64,000 nt of DNA, taken from Rhizobium cauense (GTDB lineage Bacteria; Pseudomonadota; Alphaproteobacteria; Rhizobiales; Rhizobiaceae). The notes beneath the pieces were generated by a model, which made no database searches, was not told the origin of the DNA, and was given only the letters and a program-made list of their open reading frames with translations. Position numbers and translations under genes: made by a program. The stretch lies in contig NZ_JAEUAT010000017.1 in the NCBI RefSeq assembly GCF_019511525.1, positions 1-64,000 on the forward strand, read 5' to 3'. This document shows positions 34,095 through 43,503 of this stretch, piece after piece. Numbering within the stretch: position 1 is the stretch's first letter; each line of letters begins with the position of its first letter.

Positions 34095-35739
34095 TGGACT
34101 TCCCGGGCGGATCAAGTGCACGGCAATGTTGGCGTCCGTGTTGGTGGTTGGACTGCCGACTGTCAACGACATTGGAGGCATACGCCAGCTTTTCGCCGCC
34201 CTACTGCTGACTGGTGGCGTCGTCATTGCGTTCGCTGGCTTCTACCGTACTGATTCCAGACGCGGTTTCTATCCAATGATGGCCATCCTACTGCTGTCGA
34301 TCGGAAGTCTGTTGCGCGCCGAAACGAGCCTCGAGTTTTTCTTTCACTGGGAGATCATTACGCTTTCTTCCTATTTCCTGATCGCGCAACGGCCCGGTGC
34401 TCACCCCTACGTACTGCAGTTCCTGCTGTTTTCGCTGGTGTCCGCGTTTTGCCTGCTTGCGGGTTTTGGCAACGCCGCCAACGCTAATGGCAGTACCGCG
34501 CTTGCGACCTTTGCCACCGCTGGACCCGATGCTGCGCTGGCTTTCACGTTTCTAGCGATAGGCTTCCTGATAAAGGTGGGTGCGGTTGGCGTCCACGTTT
34601 GGCTGCCCGGCGCCTATGCCGAGGCAGACGACGATCTGTCAGCCATGCTTTCGGCCGTTATCAGCAAGGTGGCGGTCTTCGGCCTGTTCATGGTTACCTA
34701 CCTCGCCATCCGTTCCGACGTCGGGCTCGAGATGGCACATGTCATGGGCTGGATCGGGCTCTTGACCACCATTGCTGGTGCGGTGATGGCGTTTCAACAA
34801 AGCGACCTGAAGCGCATGCTTGGCTATTCGAGCATGAGTCAGATCGGCTACATAGTTACAGCTATCGCGTTGATGAGCCATCTCGGCTGGGTCACGGCGT
34901 TCTACCTTGTCGCCAACCACTTAATGGTCAAGGGCATCCTCTTTCTGGCGGCTGCCGCCGTCATCTTGCGCACGGGAACACGTCTGTTCGATGAAACTGG
35001 GGGCCTCGCGCGCCAGATGCCGATCACCTTTGCTTTGGTCGCTGTCGCGCTTGTCTCCATGTCCGGCCTGCCACCGCTGGCCGGTTTCGGCGGAAAATGG
35101 TTGCTCTTGAGTGCGATGGTGGACAGGGGGTGGTATGGCCTTGCTGTCGTTGGCCTGCTCGCAACCTTCATCGGTTTTCTCTATATGTTTCGCTTCATCC
35201 ATGCGATCTTTCTTGGCGAGGGAAAGCCTGCAACCGAGGTTGTCGAAGAAGCGCCTTTTGCGCTCCTGATGCCTCAGTTGGTGCTCGTTGCTGGTATTCT
35301 CGTGTTGTCGTTCTTTCCGAAGCTCTTGATGGACCCGGTCTCTGCGGCGATCGATCCCTATTTTGCCTCGACCTTGGTCTGGCAGGGAATGTCACTTGAG
35401 ACCATCTACGGCTACTGGAACCCGCTTCCGGTCATGGCGATCAGCGTGGCAGCTGCAGTGCTTCTGCTCGGGTTGTTCTTCTTCGTTTACAGAACGTCAA
35501 ACCGTCTCGCCATGCCATACAGCACGCTACGATTTTACGCTTTCTACCGATCGGTATTTTCTCCGCTGGTTACGCCGCTTGCGAACTTCGTCTGGGATGG
35601 GGTCTGCAATCTGACAATCGCCACGGCCGACGGAGTGCGTCGCATCTACACCGGGAACGGGCAGACATATGCACTCTACGTGCTCTATTATGTTCTTGCA
35701 CTCTATCTCCTCGCCACCTCACGACTCCTCGCAAGTTGA
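33865..35739 (+). CDS. Proton-conducting antiporter subunit D/A-like (NuoL/M type), continuation of the split frame
   Basis: This frame is continuous with the previous gene once one extra C at 33860-33861 is removed, which would make a fusion of about 1,040 residues. Its first 60 residues complete the last helix of the D-like half (APVAVVAVLLFASGYAAAALAG). A second complete NuoL/M-like unit follows: ETSLEFFFHWEIITLSSYF with its key Glu, FLIKVGAVGVHVWLPGAYAEADDDLSAMLS with the key Lys, QQSDLKRMLGYSSMSQIGY, and a C-terminus ending YALYVLYYVLALYLLATSRLL. If translated alone, possible starts are the ATGs at 33865 or 33961, neither with a clear ribosome-binding site, which supports the fusion view. 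An in-frame ATG at 33805 lies in out-of-frame D sequence. Confidence 0.85.
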   Translation: MFGWFKQATRSVQDGTEGAFPVRASTTINLRPMRFAPVAVVAVLLFASGYAAAALAGAVSLWLIAPLCVGGGLLLLDGLPGRIKCTAMLASVLVVGLPTVNDIGGIRQLFAALLLTGGVVIAFAGFYRTDSRRGFYPMMAILLLSIGSLLRAETSLEFFFHWEIITLSSYFLIAQRPGAHPYVLQFLLFSLVSAFCLLAGFGNAANANGSTALATFATAGPDAALAFTFLAIGFLIKVGAVGVHVWLPGAYAEADDDLSAMLSAVISKVAVFGLFMVTYLAIRSDVGLEMAHVMGWIGLLTTIAGAVMAFQQSDLKRMLGYSSMSQIGYIVTAIALMSHLGWVTAFYLVANHLMVKGILFLAAAAVILRTGTRLFDETGGLARQMPITFALVAVALVSMSGLPPLAGFGGKWLLLSAMVDRGWYGLAVVGLLATFIGFLYMFRFIHAIFLGEGKPATEVVEEAPFALLMPQLVLVAGILVLSFFPKLLMDPVSAAIDPYFASTLVWQGMSLETIYGYWNPLPVMAISVAAAVLLLGLFFFVYRTSNRLAMPYSTLRFYAFYRSVFSPLVTPLANFVWDGVCNLTIATADGVRRIYTGNGQTYALYVLYYVLALYLLATSRLLAS

Positions 35740-35799
35740 GCGCACGACATCCAAATCCCGATGAACTCGGGCGTGCGCGGCGCCACCATTGCGGGCCCG

Positions 35800-36954
35800 C
35801 TATTGACCGGCCGATGCCTGCACAAGCCCGCCCAAAATACGACTCGGCAGAAAGATGACGAGAGATGCCGCGCCCTCGATCACTGACGCACCATCAGCGA
35901 GCATTGTCTGACCCGGAGGCACTTGATCTTCTCGTAGCACGCTGCGCATCAGGGCATCGTTGTTGACGATCTCCATCAAGGTCGGAGAACTCGCAAAGAC
36001 ATTGTGCCTTCCTCCATCGATATCAGAGACATCGATGACCGCTATCTCTCTTTTCTGGAGGATCGCAACCTCCGAACCGCTGCCAACACGCGGGTGGCCA
36101 CCTGCCAGTCGCCGGGAAATCCCGAGCGCGCGGTCCCGCTGGGAAACAATGATAGTGAACGGACGCGGGATATCGCCAATGTCGTCAAGCTGGCTGAGGA
36201 ACACATCAACGTCGATATCTGGCGCGGCAAGAACCACACCCCCCAGGCGCTTCAGGACACCACTGCGACCTCTCAGCGATAGATCGCGCAGGGCTTCGGT
36301 CACGACGTAGGCGCCCATTGAGTGGCCAACCAAGATTATTCTCCTCGCATTGGTCTGTGCGGCGATCTCGATCGTCTCGGCAAGTCCTCGGCGGCCAACC
36401 ATCGCACTATCGCGGTCGAAGACGTAGAGCGGGATCGACGCTGCGGACGGCCAGGCGTAATGAAGCGAGACCGACTTGATGTTATAGTCGTAGGTGATTT
36501 GTGCGTTACGGAAGACGCTGTCGGCAAAATTATTGTTATAGCCGTGCACGAAGATGAAGATTTCGCGGTTTTCCGGAGCCCGCTGCGCGAGCGCGGCGTT
36601 CAACCGACGGATCATTTCCTGGCGATCAGCAATCGGTTGGTAGGTTCGCGCAGAAAAGTGGCGGCGGGGGTCGGGGACCTGTCCACTTGTCTCAACGCGA
36701 CCAGGAACATGATTCCTTGGAAGCCCGATGTCCAGCTTTGCAAAATTCAGTGTCTTTGACCGTTCAGCAGAATATGGCAGGGAAAGATTGTCTGATCGCG
36801 CCCGTGTAGTTGCGACATAGATTGGTACGGTTGCCAGGGGTTCGGTTGCCGACGACGATGCTGCTGTGGGCAGTCCAAGAACCGCGCGTGGCCCACCACA
36901 ACCGACAAGCGTCAACAACATGATCACAATGACGGACAAGCGCAATGACGACAT
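35800..36954 (-). CDS. Alpha/beta-hydrolase lipoprotein (DUF900 type)
   Basis: A 384-residue exported lipoprotein: the signal sequence ends LVGC, Cys19 being the lipidated residue. The DUF900 fold is shown by VPIYVATTR near the start, FVHGYNNNF (137-145, His-Gly oxyanion region), HYAWPS, GHSMG (210-214, nucleophile Ser212) and LAAPDIDVDVF. The catalytic His is probably in GGRHNVF near residue 316. DUF900 proteins are predicted esterases or lipases of the cell envelope; substrates are unknown. It is convergent with the antiporter cluster and appears to be transcribed alone. Confidence 0.88.
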   Translation of the reverse strand: MSSLRLSVIVIMLLTLVGCGGPRAVLGLPTAASSSATEPLATVPIYVATTRARSDNLSLPYSAERSKTLNFAKLDIGLPRNHVPGRVETSGQVPDPRRHFSARTYQPIADRQEMIRRLNAALAQRAPENREIFIFVHGYNNNFADSVFRNAQITYDYNIKSVSLHYAWPSAASIPLYVFDRDSAMVGRRGLAETIEIAAQTNARRIILVGHSMGAYVVTEALRDLSLRGRSGVLKRLGGVVLAAPDIDVDVFLSQLDDIGDIPRPFTIIVSQRDRALGISRRLAGGHPRVGSGSEVAILQKREIAVIDVSDIDGGRHNVFASSPTLMEIVNNDALMRSVLREDQVPPGQTMLADGASVIEGAASLVIFLPSRILGGLVQASAGQ

Positions 36955-37580
36955 GCTGCAGCCTAATTCCCTGGCAAGTTGCTCAACCTGTTGAACAATA
37001 AAAATAATCCGCTCACGTCACTCACCCGACCGTACACCCGAGGCGAAGCACCAGAAAGTTCTAAGCCATGAGCGGCCGGGACGGTAGATGAATTCCAGGA
37101 CTACCCGCTCAAATCAGAATTTCGTGTCGTTCAGGTAACAAACCGAGGCACCCCGGTTCTTGCAAAGCACGGGATCTCATTGGTGAGACTGGGAAAAATC
37201 TGGACTTCAGGCATGGTTGCGGGATTCTATGCTGATCACTTCGCTTCTTGAACCGCTCTATAGTTCCTAACCAAGGACTGTGCTGTCTCTTTTTGGAGGC
37301 TACGCAAATTGAGCGGGCGGTTAGGAAATGGGCGTTGATCACCGGAACGGATGGCTTAATGGATGACAAGCGCTTCTATTCGCCGTCACGACATGATGGT
37401 ACAGCACTGAATGCCCGGTCATTCTTTCGGTCATCGGTGAGGTTTGCTGAATACAGTGTGCAATCGCGCGCTTCAGACCACTCTCTATGCGTTTATCCTA
37501 TTGAATCTAGGTCATTGTTTTGGATTGCGGCGCATGGCGCGAAATCGCGGCGCTGCTAACGTCTTTTGGGGGAACCACCC
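36955..37580. other. Gene-free stretch of about 625 bases
   Basis: No convincing coding frame. It contains the second copy of a 19-base motif at 37221-37239 and must hold the promoters of the hydrolase and RND genes. No adjacent regulator of the efflux system was found here. Confidence 0.45.
37221..37239. repeat. Copy 2 of a 19-base motif shared with 22384-22402
   Basis: GGGATTCTATGCTGATCAC, two differences from the copy at 22384; the 7 bases before it are also similar. Same orientation as copy 1. Confidence 0.4.
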
Positions 37581-38687
37581 ATGGAGAAGCATTTGGCTCG
37601 ATCGAAGTCCCCCGCCATGGCTGGCGTGTTTGCGGGCATATTAGGTGCCCTCCTGCTGGCAGGCTGCAGCTCAGAGGAAGAGACTGGTGAGCGGCCGCCG
37701 CGGCCGGTTCGAACTGTCGCGGTATCATTCAATCCCGAGGACACTTACGGATCGCTTGTTGGCGAAATCCGCCCGCGGACTGAGACGAGCTTCAGCTTCA
37801 GACAAGGCGGCGAGATCCGAGAACGCGACGTCGAGGTTGGCGACCTTGTCGACGTGGGAACCGTCCTCGCTCGTCTCGACGCCGAGGACGCACAGGATGC
37901 AATGCGTAAGGCGGAAGCCAATCTCTTTGCGGCTCAAGCCCAGTTCCAGAATGCCGAAACCGAGCGTGCGCGCCAACAACAGCTATACCCGCGTACGTCC
38001 ACTCGCCAGGCGCTGGACGCAGCGACAGCAGCAGCAAGCATGGCACAGGCCGGCGTGGATGCCGCACAAGCGGGCCTGAGGATTGCCCAGACAAATCTCG
38101 ACAACCGCGTTTTGAAGGCAAATGCTGCGGGTGTCGTGACCGCAATCGGCGGCGAAGTTGGGCAAGTCGTTGGCGGCGGCCAGATGGTAGCGCGAGTTGC
38201 CCAGCTCGGCACGCGCGACGCCGTCTTCCAGGTGCCTGAAGCAACGATCCAGACCACCGGCGGCAACGCACGGGTCGAAGTGCAGCTCTTGAGCAATCCA
38301 AACATCAAGGCGACGGGATCTGTTCGGGAAATCTCACCGACAGCCGACCCCATCACTCGTAATTTCACGGTGCGTGTGGGGTTGGATTCAGCGCCGGAGG
38401 AGTTTCGTTTTGGTAGCGCCGTACGCGGCACGATCCGGCTCGCGGGCGAGCCAGCAGCGCGGCTGCCAATCTCGGCACTGTTCAGTCAGGGTAACGAAAG
38501 CGCGGTGTGGATCGTCGATGCGGCTAGCAAGACAACCAAGCTCGTGCCTGTCGAGATCCATCGTTTTGACACGAAGGATTTCCTTGTGACGAAAGGCCTT
38601 TCAAGTGGAGACAACGTTGTCGTCGCGGGGGTCCAACAGCTTCGCCCCGGCATGCCTGTTCGCTTGCTGGAAGGAAGCGCAGAATGA
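37581..38687 (+). CDS. RND efflux system periplasmic adaptor subunit (membrane fusion lipoprotein)
   Basis: A 368-residue adaptor from the ATG at 37581, with GGGGGAA upstream. The signal sequence ends LLAGC with Cys29 as the lipidated residue. The barrel-sandwich/lipoyl half (SFRQGGEIRERDVEVGDLVDVGTVLARLD), an alpha-hairpin rich in Ala, Gln and Glu (about residues 105-170), the second lipoyl half (LKANAAGVVTAIGGEVGQVV) and beta-barrel and membrane-proximal domains follow in the normal order. It connects the inner membrane pump to an outer membrane channel, not encoded nearby. It overlaps the pump gene by 4 bases. Confidence 0.92.
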   Translation: MEKHLARSKSPAMAGVFAGILGALLLAGCSSEEETGERPPRPVRTVAVSFNPEDTYGSLVGEIRPRTETSFSFRQGGEIRERDVEVGDLVDVGTVLARLDAEDAQDAMRKAEANLFAAQAQFQNAETERARQQQLYPRTSTRQALDAATAAASMAQAGVDAAQAGLRIAQTNLDNRVLKANAAGVVTAIGGEVGQVVGGGQMVARVAQLGTRDAVFQVPEATIQTTGGNARVEVQLLSNPNIKATGSVREISPTADPITRNFTVRVGLDSAPEEFRFGSAVRGTIRLAGEPAARLPISALFSQGNESAVWIVDAASKTTKLVPVEIHRFDTKDFLVTKGLSSGDNVVVAGVQQLRPGMPVRLLEGSAE

Positions 38688-41600
38688 ACGATGGCTTCAA
38701 CCTGTCCGGCTGGGCGATCCAGCGCCAGAGCCTTATCATATTCCTCGTGGTCTTAAGCGCCATTGCAGGCATTCTTGCCTACATCAACCTCGGGCGGGAC
38801 GAAGATCCGGAGTTCACCTTCAAGACCATGATCGTGTCTGCCGGGTGGCCAGGAGGAACAATCGAGCAAACGACGGATCAGATCACCGACCGACTTGAGC
38901 GAACGCTTGAGGAAGTACCACATCTCGATAGCCTTCGTAGCCTGACCACAGCGGGGCAATCCATCGTTTATGTCACGCTCGACGATTCGACGCCGCCCGA
39001 TCAAGTAGGCGAATCTTGGTATCAGGCCCGCAAGAAGGTCGGAGACATGGTGTCGACACTGCCGGCCGGTGTGCGCGGACCATTCTTCAACGATGATTTC
39101 GGTGACACTTTCGGCATTATTTACGGCTTCACATCGGACGGCTTCAGCGATCGCGAGGTACGGGATTGGGCTTACGAGGCTCGCACCCGCCTGCTGAAGG
39201 TCGACAACATCGGCAAGGTTCAGCTGATTGGCACTCAGGACGAAACGATCTATATCGAATTCTCAACCGAGCGCCTCGCAAGCCTCGGCCTGAGTGCCGC
39301 GACAGTCATCGGCACGATCCAGGCGCAGAACGCGGTATTGCCAGCTGGTTTGATTACATCGGCGCAGGATCGGACCATCCTGCAGGTTTCCGGTAGTCTC
39401 TCCGACGAGACGACACTTCGACAACTCAACATTCCATCCGCGTCCGGCTTCGTGCGCCTAGGCGATATTGCCAGCATCGTGAGAGGAACGGTGGATCCGC
39501 CGCAGCCCCGCTTTCGGATCAAGGGAAAGCCGGCGATCGGTATCGCTATCTCGATGGCCTCGGGCGGCGATATCCTGCAACTTGGCCAGAACATCGAGGC
39601 GACGATGCGAGGGCTCGAGGATGACCTGCCGATCGGCATCAATCTGACACACGTCGCGAGCCAGCCAGCGGTGGTCAAGACCGCAATCCGCGGCTTTACG
39701 ACGTCGCTTGCACAGGCGGTCGTGATTGTTCTGGGTGTGAGCTTCATTGCGCTTGGCGTGCGAGCCGGCATTGCAGTTGCCGTCTCCATCCCTCTCGTTC
39801 TTGCACTGACGTTTCTGTTCATGGACATAACGGGCATCGCGTTGCAACGTGTCTCGCTAGGTGCACTGATCATCGCGTTGACGCTCATGATCGATGACAC
39901 GATGGTGACCGTCGAGACGATGATGGCCAAGCTTGAGCAGGGCTATGAGCGTATTCAGGCGGCGTCCCACGCCTATACGTCTACCGCGTTTCCGATGCTT
40001 GCCGGCACGCTGGTGACAATCGCCGGCTTCATTCCGGTCGGTTTTGCAAGCAGCTCGTCGGGAGAATACGCGCGCTCTCTTTTCCTCGTGATCGGCTTTG
40101 CACTGATAGTGTCCTGGCTTGTAGCCGTGCTGTTGACCCCGATTGTTGGCCTTGCAGTCCTGAAATCGGGTACTGCGTCTGGTCCGAAGCCGGATGGAGC
40201 AGTGCTACGCGGGTTCAAAAATTTTCTTTACGCCTGCATGAAGATGCGGCTCTTGGTCGTCCTCGCCACGGCTGGCCTGTTTGTTCTAGCGCTCATCGGA
40301 TCGCAGGCCATGAAGCGACAGTTCTTTCCGCCATCCGACAGACCCGAACTTATCTTGCAATTGACCCTACCGCAGAGTGCCTCGCAGGAAGCGACTGCAG
40401 TTGAGGTCTCGAAAGCGGAGGAGGTTCTGGCAGCGGACGAGGATGTCGCTGACTGGAGTTTCTATGTTGGCTCCGATCCAGTTCGCTTCTATCTTTCTAT
40501 GGACCTTCAGGCACCAGCGCCCTCGCGCGCCCAAGCCGTGGTTATCGCTAAAAGCGTTGGCGCGCGTGAGGCGCTACAGGCGCGTTTACAAAAGGCACTG
40601 GACGAGAAACTGCCTGATATCATTGTCCGGGTCTCGCCGCTCGAAATGGGTCCTCCGGTCGGCTGGCCAGTCCAGTATCGTGTTAGCGGCCCGGATATCC
40701 CAGGTGTTCGCAATGTCGCGTGGCAGGTCGCTGATGCGATCAGCAAAATTCCGGGTGTAGTTCAACCAAACCTCGACTGGAACGAACCAGTCCGGAAAAT
40801 CGTCATCAACGTCGATCAGGATCGCGCTCGACTGGTCGGACTCAACTCTTCAGTTATCGCCCAGACATTGTTTGCAACAGCCTCCGGTATCCCGATCACT
40901 CAAGTCCGGGACTCAATCTATCTCGTCAACGTCGTCGCAAGGGCAGCAGCGGATGAGCGTGTGGACATCAGTACGATCCGTGCGCTGCAGATCCCCGTTG
41001 GCCCCAACAATACGGTGCCTCTCTCGAGTATTGCCAGCATCGATTACCAGACGACTCAACCCGTTATCTGGCGCCGCGATGGTTCGACAACGATTACCGT
41101 GCAAGCAGATACCGCCGAAGGTGTCCTGGCAGCTGGCGTTGTTGAAGCCGCGGCCACCAAGATCGACGAGTTACGCAAGGCGAACCCAAACTATCCGATC
41201 GTGGTTGGGGGTTCGGTTGAAGGTGCCGAAGAAGGGCTTGCCTCTGTCGTCGAGATGCTTCCAGTCATGGCAGTGATTATCCTGATCGTGCTCATGTTCC
41301 AGCTCCAGAGCGTACAGCGGCTCTTGCTCGTGATCAGTGTCGTACCGCTTGGGCTGATCGGCGTGGTCCTCATCATGCTGATAACCAACACACCGGTCGG
41401 CTTCATCGCCGTGTTGGGAATGATTGCGCTGATCGGCATGATTACGAGAAATTCCGTCGTGCTAATCGATCAGATCGACCTTGCCATCGAGGAGAAAGGC
41501 CGAACTTGGCAGAGTGTCATCGATACAACTGCACAGCGCCTGAGACCGGTGTTTTTGACAGCTGGCTCCACCGTTCTCGGAATGCTCCCGATTATCCGCG

Positions 41601-41773
41601 ATCCATTCTGGTCGCCCCTCGCATTTACCGTGATCGGCGGCTTGGTGGTTGCCGCAGCACTGACCCTCATCTTCCTACCGGTCCTTTACGTCCTTTGGTT
41701 TCGAATTCCGGCTGATGCGAAGCCTGACAAAGTGCCAGCTACGGTGACGGAGCCTGCCGCAGTGTCGGGGTGA
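38684..41773 (+). CDS. RND efflux pump, inner membrane permease (AcrB/HAE1-like)
   Basis: A 1029-residue RND transporter with the standard two repeats of six transmembrane segments and two large periplasmic loops. YINLGRDEDPEFTFKTMIVSAGWPGGTIEQTTDQITDRLE is the N-terminal periplasmic start, and LGALIIALTLMIDDTMVTVETMMAKL in TM4 has an Asp-Asp pair for proton relay. The C-terminal repeat has GMIALIGMITRNSVVLIDQI. It belongs to the divergent RND group of MexK/VexH-like pumps paired with one lipoprotein adaptor. Export substrates cannot be predicted. The start overlaps the adaptor stop (ATGA). Confidence 0.93.
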   Translation: MNDGFNLSGWAIQRQSLIIFLVVLSAIAGILAYINLGRDEDPEFTFKTMIVSAGWPGGTIEQTTDQITDRLERTLEEVPHLDSLRSLTTAGQSIVYVTLDDSTPPDQVGESWYQARKKVGDMVSTLPAGVRGPFFNDDFGDTFGIIYGFTSDGFSDREVRDWAYEARTRLLKVDNIGKVQLIGTQDETIYIEFSTERLASLGLSAATVIGTIQAQNAVLPAGLITSAQDRTILQVSGSLSDETTLRQLNIPSASGFVRLGDIASIVRGTVDPPQPRFRIKGKPAIGIAISMASGGDILQLGQNIEATMRGLEDDLPIGINLTHVASQPAVVKTAIRGFTTSLAQAVVIVLGVSFIALGVRAGIAVAVSIPLVLALTFLFMDITGIALQRVSLGALIIALTLMIDDTMVTVETMMAKLEQGYERIQAASHAYTSTAFPMLAGTLVTIAGFIPVGFASSSSGEYARSLFLVIGFALIVSWLVAVLLTPIVGLAVLKSGTASGPKPDGAVLRGFKNFLYACMKMRLLVVLATAGLFVLALIGSQAMKRQFFPPSDRPELILQLTLPQSASQEATAVEVSKAEEVLAADEDVADWSFYVGSDPVRFYLSMDLQAPAPSRAQAVVIAKSVGAREALQARLQKALDEKLPDIIVRVSPLEMGPPVGWPVQYRVSGPDIPGVRNVAWQVADAISKIPGVVQPNLDWNEPVRKIVINVDQDRARLVGLNSSVIAQTLFATASGIPITQVRDSIYLVNVVARAAADERVDISTIRALQIPVGPNNTVPLSSIASIDYQTTQPVIWRRDGSTTITVQADTAEGVLAAGVVEAAATKIDELRKANPNYPIVVGGSVEGAEEGLASVVEMLPVMAVIILIVLMFQLQSVQRLLLVISVVPLGLIGVVLIMLITNTPVGFIAVLGMIALIGMITRNSVVLIDQIDLAIEEKGRTWQSVIDTTAQRLRPVFLTAGSTVLGMLPIIRDPFWSPLAFTVIGGLVVAAALTLIFLPVLYVLWFRIPADAKPDKVPATVTEPAAVSG

Positions 41774-41840
41774 GAATTCAGGTCCCCAGGATTGATACGA
41801 GGATTCGATTTGGCCCTACATCCCAAGAAGGAGAACTGAC

Positions 41841-42338
41841 ATGTCTACGTTGATTGCCATTGTCTACCCGACAGAAGCAAAGGCAGAGGAGGTACGCCAG
41901 CGCCTGTTCGAAATGCAAAAGGAGTACCTGATCAAGGTGGGCGATGCCGTCATCGCGACCAAGAACGACGGCGGCAAGATCAAACTCAATCAGTTGGTCA
42001 ATACCACGGCTGCCGGTGCTGCATCAGGCAGCTTCTGGGGATTGCTTATCGGCGTTCTCTTTCTCAATCCGCTCTTAGGTGTGGCTGTTGGCGCGGCATC
42101 CGGCGCGGTTGGCGGTGCCCTCACGGACGTCGGTATTAATGATGCCTTTATGAAGGATCTCGCGGCCAACCTTGATCCGGGCAAGGCTGCGTTGTTCGTC
42201 CTGATCGAGGAAATGACAGCAGATAAGGTCCTGAAAGAGATCTCAGGCTATGGCGGTGTCGTTCTCAAGACCTCTCTCGATGAGACAAAGGAACAGGTTT
42301 TGCGCGACGCATTGCAAAAAGCAGTCACAGCCAGCTAA
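41841..42338 (+). CDS. DUF1269 domain-containing membrane protein
   Basis: A 165-residue protein with AAGGAG before the ATG. The N-terminal soluble part (STLIAIVYPTEAKAEEVRQRLFEMQKEYLIKVGDAVIATK) is the DUF1269 start, followed by a glycine-rich hydrophobic hairpin (about residues 55-95, FWGLLIGVLFLNPLLGVAVGAASGAVGG) and a C-terminal soluble domain. The function is unknown; homologues are often linked to stress or membrane transport genes. It lies between the RND pump and the AI-2E type permease on the same strand. Confidence 0.88.
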   Translation: MSTLIAIVYPTEAKAEEVRQRLFEMQKEYLIKVGDAVIATKNDGGKIKLNQLVNTTAAGAASGSFWGLLIGVLFLNPLLGVAVGAASGAVGGALTDVGINDAFMKDLAANLDPGKAALFVLIEEMTADKVLKEISGYGGVVLKTSLDETKEQVLRDALQKAVTAS

Positions 42339-42347
42339 TTTGTCACA

Positions 42348-42379
42348 GGGCCGTCCCCACGCAGAGGTGTGGGCCGGCC
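42348..42379 (+). terminator. Imperfect hairpin after the DUF1269 gene
   Basis: GGCCGTCCCCAC can pair with GTGTGGGCCGGCC across a GCAGAG loop with one or two mismatches, just after the stop at 42338. No U-tract follows. Confidence 0.3.
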
Positions 42380-42459
42380 AACTAAGTTGATCGCCGTCGT
42401 CTCGTGTAATGCATTTTCGGGGCAGCACCTTAAGATAGAACATCGTTCCAGGGGCAAGC

Positions 42460-43503
42460 ATGCAGGTAGCAGGTGGCAGTCGCATGATCGGTTCGGTGGC
42501 AACCGGTATCCTTGTCCTAGCTTTGCTTTATGTCGCGCAGTCGATCTTCGCACCACTTATCTTCTCGTTATTTGTCATTGCCCTCGTCTGGCCATGCCAG
42601 GCCGCGTTGCAGCGCTGGCTTCCAAAGCTTCTCGCACTTCTGATCACGCTGACTGTGACGATGGTCGCTATCATTACCATCGGCTCGTCGGTGGCCTGGG
42701 GGTTTGGCAAGCTCGCGCAATGGCTCTTCGTCAACGCCGATCGTTTCCAGGCCATTTATATTGACTGGACGAACTGGCTGGAAGGCCACGGGCTAGCCGT
42801 CGCTGGCCCGTTGGCAGATCGCTTCGATGTTGCATGGCTGGTGCGGTTTGTTCAGGGGATGGCTGGGCGGCTAAACAGCTTTGCGGGTTTTGCGGTCCTG
42901 GTTTTCATCTTCATCATGCTCGGCCTCCTCGAAGTCGAAGACTTCAATGCGCGCCTGGTCGCCCCCTCGGCCCAGCCCTATGGAGAGCGCATCCTAACGG
43001 CCAATCGAGTGATCGGCGCAAAGCTGCGCCGCTTCATGATCGTTCGCACATTCGCGAGCATTCTTACCGGATTGGTGGTTTGGCTTTTTGCACTGGTTGC
43101 CGGCCTCGAGCTTGCCACTGCTTGGGGGGCAATCGCGTTCGCGCTGAACTACATCCCTTTCCTGGGCCCGTTTGTGGCTACCGCACTTCCAACGCTATTT
43201 GCCATAGCCCAATTCGACACTTGGCACACGGCTTTGACCATTTTTGCCTGCCTGAACATTATCCAGTTCATTATCGGCAGCTATCTTGAGCCACGGCTGA
43301 CAGGGGCGTCGTTGGCAATATCCCCATTCGCCGTCATTTTTGCAGTGTTTTTCTGGAGCTTCATGTGGGGGATCTCGGGCGCGTTCATCGGCGTGCCCAT
43401 TCTCATTGCATTCATCGTGTATTGCGCGGGGACACCCTCCGGAGTGTGGATTGCGACGCTGCTATCGGGCAATTCGCCTCCTGATACGGAGGGTCGATCG
43501 TGA
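42460..43503 (+). CDS. AI-2E family transporter (PerM/TqsA/YdiK type)
   Basis: A 347-residue membrane protein with about eight transmembrane segments: two at the N-terminus (residues 10-50), one near 65-85, a re-entrant/soluble helical domain (about 95-210) and four or five in the second half. FALNYIPFLGPFVATALPTLFAI is the family signature, and SYLEPRLTGASLAISPFAVIFAVFFWSFMWG its usual C-terminal block. Members export small molecules or act as Na+/H+ antiporters; autoinducer-2 transport applies only to some. A second ATG at 42484 is possible. Confidence 0.9.
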   Translation: MQVAGGSRMIGSVATGILVLALLYVAQSIFAPLIFSLFVIALVWPCQAALQRWLPKLLALLITLTVTMVAIITIGSSVAWGFGKLAQWLFVNADRFQAIYIDWTNWLEGHGLAVAGPLADRFDVAWLVRFVQGMAGRLNSFAGFAVLVFIFIMLGLLEVEDFNARLVAPSAQPYGERILTANRVIGAKLRRFMIVRTFASILTGLVVWLFALVAGLELATAWGAIAFALNYIPFLGPFVATALPTLFAIAQFDTWHTALTIFACLNIIQFIIGSYLEPRLTGASLAISPFAVIFAVFFWSFMWGISGAFIGVPILIAFIVYCAGTPSGVWIATLLSGNSPPDTEGRS

